Positions 61,881 to 64,000 of a stretch of 64,000 nt of DNA are shown in pieces (position 1 is the stretch's first letter; each line of letters begins with the position of its first letter). Under the pieces are notes generated by a model. That model saw only the letters and a program-made list of their open reading frames with translations. It was not told the DNA's origin and did not search any database. Source of the DNA: JABMQB01 sp964408795 (GTDB taxonomy: Bacteria > Bacteroidota > Bacteroidia > Bacteroidales > Prolixibacteraceae); contig CAYPAW010000100.1 of assembly GCA_964408795.1 (NCBI GenBank), positions 1 through 64,000 of the forward strand, written 5' to 3'. The position numbers were made by a program, and so were the translations under genes.

Positions 61881-61903
61881 CCCCGGGGTGTTGCCGCCGG
61901 GTT
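61881..61903. repeat. Interspersed hairpin repeat, partial copy D
   Basis: Only the central hairpin of the A/B/C family remains, in degraded form (CCCCGGGG-TGTTG-CCGCCGGGTT, one insertion). It abuts the stop codon of the DUF6298-type gene. Confidence 0.7.
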
Positions 61904-61906
61904 GAA

Positions 61907-64000
61907 TTACTCATATTTTTCAGCGATCCATAGTACCACATCTTTTCCTGAAGGCAACTCAATTTTCTGTTTGGTCCCTCCTCTCATTTCCGTGGTTTCT
62001 CTCATCTGCATTCCCGTCAGTGGATCCATATAAACCAACCTGAATTCACCGGTATAGAGTGAGAGATCCAGTTCTATGGTTTTGTTTGAACGGCTGTAGA
62101 GAATCATGCTCTGGCCTTTGTTTTCCAGGGTGTATACCTCTTTCCCGGGATTTTTCCGGTTTACGGGTTTCATTCCGGTTGCAGCCTTCAGGAACTTATC
62201 CGGCAGTTTAGCCTGAATGGATGGCATGGAGCCTCCCGCCATAAAAACAGCCCATCCGAAATGGGTATAATTCCCTTCTGAAAAGATCACTGCTTTCCCG
62301 GGATATTGATCCCTGTATTCCCTAACTGCCCGGTAGATTTGTTCGAACGATCGCTTTCCGGGATCTGTTTTCCGGGCATGTTGGCGGGGGGCCAGTTGTT
62401 TGTCCCCGGGAGGTGCATACAGGGAGCCATCAGCCCGGTAGGCCCAGTAACGAATATCAATGATATCCACACCCTCTGCTCTTACGGGATCCTGAAGAAT
62501 GGCATCCTGAACATCTTTGGTAGCACTCAGCGACACCAGAACATGGTTGCCTGTCTCCTGTTCCCATTCAGCAATCACATCCAGCCAGAATTCCATGAAA
62601 TGCAACGGACCGGTATATTCCGCGCTGATGCTCTGGATCACATTGGATCTTCCACGAAAATTATCGAGGCATTGACGAATGTACATTCTGTGGATCTCCC
62701 TGCGCACCGGATGGGTGATATCGTAAAATTGTTCTGCCATATAAATCCGTTTATCGCCGGCATAGGGCGGAGGCTCCGGGAATCCTGTCCTATTGATATT
62801 ATTGGCTGGTCTCCAGGGGAAATCAGCCCAGTGGGCTCCGGCTTCCAGGATGTTGTGCTGGAAGTAATTCTGATGGATTAATATTTTCCCTTTCTCTTCA
62901 GCGAGCAGGACAAACCGGGCCAGTCGGTTCCAGTACCAGGGGTTATAGCGAAACAGGTCGTATTTACTGAGTCCGTCCCATGCCAGTCCAATGCCACTGC
63001 GTGCAAAGGGTTGCTCATAAAAAGGAGGCCACACGTCGCCGTTCATTCTGCGTACCCGTTCATGGTCATCGCGCCTGCGATCGTACCAGAGGCCATAATT
63101 ATGATCCACCGCAAGGATGTTCTTTTCCTCCATGTAGGTGACCACTTTCCGGAGGTCATCGGTATATCCGTTGCCTGTTCTTCCGGGCACAAAGCGGGTA
63201 ATGGCCGGAACGGCTTTTTTTGCTTCAAAAGGGCGTGCATCGCCGCGCCACCAGGGAACATTCATCCGGTCTCCGGTCACTATCTTTTCCTGCCGGACCA
63301 GCCAGCCATTCCGGATCGATAAGGGAATCACCGGCGCCCTGGGAACTTTACGTTTTACCGGCACCTCAACAGCCAAAACAGCATTCCCCGGATCCACAGG
63401 AATCGGATTCCGCAATGCAGCACCGGCAATATAATCCTTCAGAAGCACGGGAGGATTCAAGGCTTTTTTTGAGAGTGCCACTGCCTGATCGATGGTCGGG
63501 CTGCTGGTTGACTCTTCCGAACAGGGCATGATCTGCTCTTCATATTCCGATGGGTTTGTGCCTTGTCGCTGAGCCAGTTGGGCATAAAAAAGGCTTGGGG
63601 GTTTTATATGGCTGTTGGCTTCGTACCATAATCCGTCACCTGCAAACTGAGCCCAGGCTCCATAGGCATAATTTTGAGCAGTAGGTGGCTGGAAGCATTC
63701 GATACGGGCAGCTGAGCACTGCCAGAACATCGAATGAGCAGCCGTCCACCCGGCACCCTGGCCGTCCTGTCCCCGGTTAGAAAAACACAAGGCATGTCCG
63801 TCAACCGTAACCCTGTCAAATAAAACACCGGAAGCCCAGCTGTCTATGGAACCGCTAAAACTGTGAGGCAGATGAGATTCACACTGCACAAAAGCATTCG
63901 GACCAGCTGCCATAAAGCCGGTAGCAAAATCGTGATACCCGCCTTCGGCATAACACCGCTGAAACAGGGTTTGCTGTCCCATGGTAAAAAAAGTGTGACG
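61907..64000 (-). CDS. DUF6298-type protein with beta-helix N-terminus, 5' end outside window
   Basis: The frame is open to the right edge, with no stop in the six codons before the first in-window Met at 63982, and the residues there read as the middle of a beta-helix. So the 691-residue frame is a partial protein. Its first 180 residues are beta-helix-like (CYAEGGYHDFATGF, GVLFDRVTVDGHAL). The rest includes a TIM-barrel-like region (AVDHNYGLWYDRRRDDHE, QSISAEYTGPLHFMEFWLDV, VDIIDIRYWAY, FSEGNYTHFGW) and a small C-terminal beta domain. It looks like the DUF6298 family seen in Bacteroidetes glycan loci; activity is unknown. The GH140 gene follows after 53 bp. Confidence 0.75.
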   Translation of the reverse strand, partial: RHTFFTMGQQTLFQRCYAEGGYHDFATGFMAAGPNAFVQCESHLPHSFSGSIDSWASGVLFDRVTVDGHALCFSNRGQDGQGAGWTAAHSMFWQCSAARIECFQPPTAQNYAYGAWAQFAGDGLWYEANSHIKPPSLFYAQLAQRQGTNPSEYEEQIMPCSEESTSSPTIDQAVALSKKALNPPVLLKDYIAGAALRNPIPVDPGNAVLAVEVPVKRKVPRAPVIPLSIRNGWLVRQEKIVTGDRMNVPWWRGDARPFEAKKAVPAITRFVPGRTGNGYTDDLRKVVTYMEEKNILAVDHNYGLWYDRRRDDHERVRRMNGDVWPPFYEQPFARSGIGLAWDGLSKYDLFRYNPWYWNRLARFVLLAEEKGKILIHQNYFQHNILEAGAHWADFPWRPANNINRTGFPEPPPYAGDKRIYMAEQFYDITHPVRREIHRMYIRQCLDNFRGRSNVIQSISAEYTGPLHFMEFWLDVIAEWEQETGNHVLVSLSATKDVQDAILQDPVRAEGVDIIDIRYWAYRADGSLYAPPGDKQLAPRQHARKTDPGKRSFEQIYRAVREYRDQYPGKAVIFSEGNYTHFGWAVFMAGGSMPSIQAKLPDKFLKAATGMKPVNRKNPGKEVYTLENKGQSMILYSRSNKTIELDLSLYTGEFRLVYMDPLTGMQMRETTEMRGGTKQKIELPSGKDVVLWIAEKYE

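Overview
The window looks like a chromosomal segment of a Bacteroidetes bacterium, probably of the order Bacteroidales or Marinilabiliales. The signs are an adjacent SusC/SusD pair, candidate promoters with the Bacteroidetes -7 box TAnnTTTG, many lipoprotein signal peptides ending in a Cys, a phoH-purC pair, a tsaD/tamB divergent pair, and a flavobacterial-type arginine decarboxylase. Names are assigned by reading motifs in the translated sequence; no database search was run.

Positions 1-22610 are mostly core genes: the 5' end of a lipoprotein gene, a FAD/Fe-S oxidoreductase, a cyclase-family hydrolase, tamB, tsaD, a small HTH protein, an FRG-domain protein, rimO, a UPF0316 membrane protein, a TlpA-like thioredoxin, purC, a PhoH-type ATPase and mazG. 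Next comes a three-gene set that looks polyamine-related (GNAT-nitrilase fusion, arginine decarboxylase, deoxyhypusine-synthase homologue), then an MscS channel. Two low-complexity repeats (215-415 and about 17153-17290) share a perfect 56-bp inverted match and bracket about 17 kb of housekeeping genes.

Positions 22941-64000 form one large polysaccharide utilisation locus in three blocks. Block 1 is on the minus strand from 41320 to 22941: SusC, SusD, a large uronidase-like glycosidase, two zinc-methyltransferase-type UroD-family proteins, a hexuronate-type MFS transporter, a GH2 with malectin domain, a five-bladed-propeller glycosidase-like lipoprotein and a GH2 beta-galactosidase. Genes from 36294 to 22941 are separated by 11 nt or less, or overlap. 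Block 2 is on the plus strand from 41772 to 48929: an NCS1-type permease, a 62-aa membrane protein, a GH78 rhamnosidase and a GH127 enzyme. Block 3 is on the minus strand from the right edge to 48994: a DUF6298-type protein cut by the edge, a GH140 apiosidase, a GH43, a GH143-GH142-like fusion, a sialidase-fold protein, an STN/esterase/TIM-barrel fusion, a beta-helix GH141-like protein and an SLC5 symporter. The GH140 and the GH143-GH142-like fusion point to rhamnogalacturonan-II (RG-II) or a closely related apiose-containing pectin.

The inferred workflow is that SusC/SusD bind and import pectic fragments. Secreted lipoprotein and periplasmic hydrolases then remove rhamnose, arabinofuranose, apiose, galactose, uronic and keto-deoxy sugars. 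MFS, NCS1 and SLC5 permeases carry products inward. The UroD-like pair may handle a methyl group, since RG-II carries 2-O-methyl sugars. Four near-palindromic TGnnAAC-GTTTnnA sites lie in the two promoter regions of blocks 1 and 2. They suggest a LacI-family regulator, encoded elsewhere, rather than a hybrid two-component sensor. Three small repeat families decorate the intergenic regions: a 95-bp MITE-like element with CCCGGGG hairpins, TCCCGAT/ATCGGGA palindromes, and a 22-bp direct repeat. No rRNA, tRNA, CRISPR array, transposase or prophage gene was recognised.
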